From: Nitrospiraceae bacterium
Lineage (GTDB): Bacteria; Nitrospirota; Thermodesulfovibrionia; Thermodesulfovibrionales; Dissulfurispiraceae
Direction: 5' to 3'
NCBI GenBank assembly: GCA_003170655.1
Contig: PMYY01000251.1
Location: 1-7,199, forward strand
DNA: 7,199 nt
Under the pieces are notes generated by a model. The model was not told the origin of the DNA. It did no database searches and saw nothing but the letters and a program-made list of their open reading frames with translations. The position numbers were made by a program, and so were the translations under genes. Below, piece after piece: positions 5,691 through 7,199 of the stretch (position 1 is the first letter of the stretch; each line of letters begins with the position of its first letter).

Positions 5691-7199
5691 TTACTGTTTC
5701 TTTTTGCTTATCAGCACCACCGTGCTCCTGGGATTGGCTATATATGTGCCGGGCGGATCGATCAATACCTCATCGCCGGTCTCGAGGAAATCCTCGCTGC
5801 GCTGCAGGCTCGTGTCTATTACCCTGAACCAGTTCTTTCCGTTCAGTACAGGTAAGTTAACACTCTGTGCTTTGTAATCCGAGTTCAGGACGAGGAACAG
5901 CTGATAGTCACCAGCTGTTGAACGTGCTTCCGCCCCGTCGAGCATGTAGCATAATGTTCGGGCTTCGGGGTCATCCCATTTCGGACCACCGCCATCCGGT
6001 CCGAACCATGATATATCGGGTATGCGGTTGCCGTCGTCGTCGGTTCCGGCAAGGAACTTTCTGCTCTGGAGGATGGGGTATTCCCGAGTGAATGCAATCG
6101 CTTTTTTGAAAAAAACGATCAGGTCCCGCTGCTTCCCGATCTCGTTCCAGTCGAACCAGCTAATTTCATTATCCTGGCAATATGCATTATTATTTCCATT
6201 TTGGGTCCTCATGAATTCATCGCCACCCAGTATCATGGGGGTGCCGGATGAAAAGAGAAGGGAACAAGCGAAATTCTTGACGAGCTGCCTGCGCATAGCT
6301 GCAATGCCCGAATCGTCAGTATTCCCCTCCCAGCCGCAGTTCCATGAGTTGTTGTCGTTAGAGCCGTCGTTGTTGCTCTCGAGATTCGCATCATTGTGCT
6401 TGTAGTTATACGATACAAGGTCATTAAGTGTGAAGCCGTCATGGCAGGTTATGAAGTTAACACTGTTGTATGCAGACCTCCCATCGTCTTCATAAAGGTC
6501 AGCCGACCCGGTCACCCTCCAGCCCAGATCTCTCATTTGGCTGTCGTCGCCTTTGCCGAATTTTCTCACTGTATCCCGGAATTTGCCATTCCATTCCGAC
6601 CAGTCTACAGGGAAATTGCCGACCTGATAAGTGCCCAGGTCCCATGGTTCTGCAATCAGTTTGGTTCGTGTCAGGATAGGGTCCTGAGATATGGCATCGA
6701 AGAATGAAGCTGACCTGCGGAACCCTCCATACTCTCTGCCCAACACCGAGGCGAGATCAAATCTGAAACCGTCGACATGCATCTTCTCGACCCAGTACCT
6801 GAGAGAGTCGAGGACAAAGCGTATTGTCTGGCTGTTTTCAAGGTCTACGCTATTTCCGCACCCGGTAAAATTCATATAATAGCGGAGCGGGTCGGAGATC
6901 GTGCCGGTGAGCGTATAGTAGGTGGGATTGTCGACGCCTTTGAAACTGATCATCGGTCCCATCTCATTGCCTTCGCCCGTATGGTTGAAAACGACGTCGA
7001 GGATCACCTCGATTCCCGCCTTGTGCAGTTCGCGCACAAGGGTCCTGAATTCATTGACCTGGCAGCCCGGAAACTGCCGGGAGGAATAGGATGATTCGGG
7101 AGCAAAGAAGCCAATGGTGTTGTAGCCCCAATAATTAGTGAGCCCCTTGTTAGTGAGGAAATCATCGACATAAAACTCGTGGACTGGCAGCAGTTCGAC
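5691..7199 (-). CDS. glgX: Glycogen debranching enzyme GlgX, GH13 family (N-terminus outside window)
   Basis: Open from the window edge to TAA at 5691; 502 residues are visible. GlgX-type enzymes are about 650-720 residues, so roughly 150-200 N-terminal residues (the CBM48-like domain and start of the barrel) lie beyond 7199. The visible part begins VELLPVHEF and LTNYWGYNTIGFFAPE. GH13 landmarks, numbered from the first visible residue, are DVVFNH at 68-73, the nucleophile D148 in GFRFDLA (codon 6756-6758), the acid/base E184 in IAEPWD, and D254 in TCHDGF. All three catalytic residues are intact. NNAYCQDNEISWFDW and a C-terminal beta domain ending RSTVVLISKKKQ complete it. It hydrolyses alpha-1,6 branches of phosphorylase-limited glycogen in the cytoplasm. 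GTG at 7037 is an internal valine codon, not the start. TreX/isoamylase is the alternative within the same family. Confidence 0.96.
   Translation of the reverse strand, partial: VELLPVHEFYVDDFLTNKGLTNYWGYNTIGFFAPESSYSSRQFPGCQVNEFRTLVRELHKAGIEVILDVVFNHTGEGNEMGPMISFKGVDNPTYYTLTGTISDPLRYYMNFTGCGNSVDLENSQTIRFVLDSLRYWVEKMHVDGFRFDLASVLGREYGGFRRSASFFDAISQDPILTRTKLIAEPWDLGTYQVGNFPVDWSEWNGKFRDTVRKFGKGDDSQMRDLGWRVTGSADLYEDDGRSAYNSVNFITCHDGFTLNDLVSYNYKHNDANLESNNDGSNDNNSWNCGWEGNTDDSGIAAMRRQLVKNFACSLLFSSGTPMILGGDEFMRTQNGNNNAYCQDNEISWFDWNEIGKQRDLIVFFKKAIAFTREYPILQSRKFLAGTDDDGNRIPDISWFGPDGGGPKWDDPEARTLCYMLDGAEARSTAGDYQLFLVLNSDYKAQSVNLPVLNGKNWFRVIDTSLQRSEDFLETGDEVLIDPPGTYIANPRSTVVLISKKKQ

Noticed and set aside
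6022..6405. Plus-strand open frame of 127 codons
   Set aside because: Antisense shadow of glgX, whose frame carries all GH13 catalytic residues.
7035..7037. GTG at 7037 as the start of glgX
   Set aside because: The frame stays open upstream to the window edge and encodes conserved GlgX sequence (LTNYWGYNTIGFFAPE), so this GTG is internal.

Overview
The window looks like chromosomal sequence from a Gram-negative anaerobe. The main clue is a cytoplasmic heterodisulfide-reductase-type operon (hdrC-hdrB-hdrA) whose HdrA is fused to a GltD-like NAD(P)H oxidoreductase module. Such operons are common in Desulfobacterota (sulfate reducers, syntrophs) and related anaerobes. A lipobox-bearing lipoprotein fits a diderm. 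The species assignment is inference; no rRNA or other phylogenetic marker is present.

Layout. (1) 3244 down to 1, minus strand: hdrC (200 aa), a 62-bp gap with a strong bulged hairpin, hdrB (291 aa), then hdrA overlapping hdrB by 4 bp (ATGA). The hdrA frame runs off the left edge with 569 residues visible. Its visible part is an HdrA N-terminal FAD segment, one ferredoxin-type 4Fe-4S site and an almost complete GltD-like module with its own Fe-S cysteines, FAD and NAD(P)H motifs. The rest of HdrA is expected beyond the edge. (2) 3245-3766: a 522-bp divergent intergenic region with no supported protein, but with a dense cluster of nested inverted repeats at 3558-3605 and a good sigma70-like promoter at 3698-3726. 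(3) 3767-4402, plus strand: a two-gene unit, a 71-aa HMA-fold CxxC protein followed 9 bp later by a 136-aa lipoprotein of unrecognised family. (4) 5481-4417, minus strand: mnmA, complete, convergent with the lipoprotein gene (14-bp gap). (5) 5482-5690: a 209-bp gap with a candidate mnmA promoter and spaced inverted repeats. (6) 7199-5691, minus strand: the C-terminal 502 residues of a GlgX-type glycogen debranching enzyme, N-terminus outside the window.

The genes fall into independent functions: electron transfer between NAD(P)H and Hdr-type Fe-S chemistry, a possible metal-handling pair, tRNA U34 thiolation, and glycogen breakdown. The items most worth a second look are the nested HdrA/GltD architecture, the HMA-lipoprotein pair with an ambiguous upstream start, and the structured DNA between hdrC and the HMA gene. 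I found no CRISPR array, tRNA, rRNA or intact insertion sequence.
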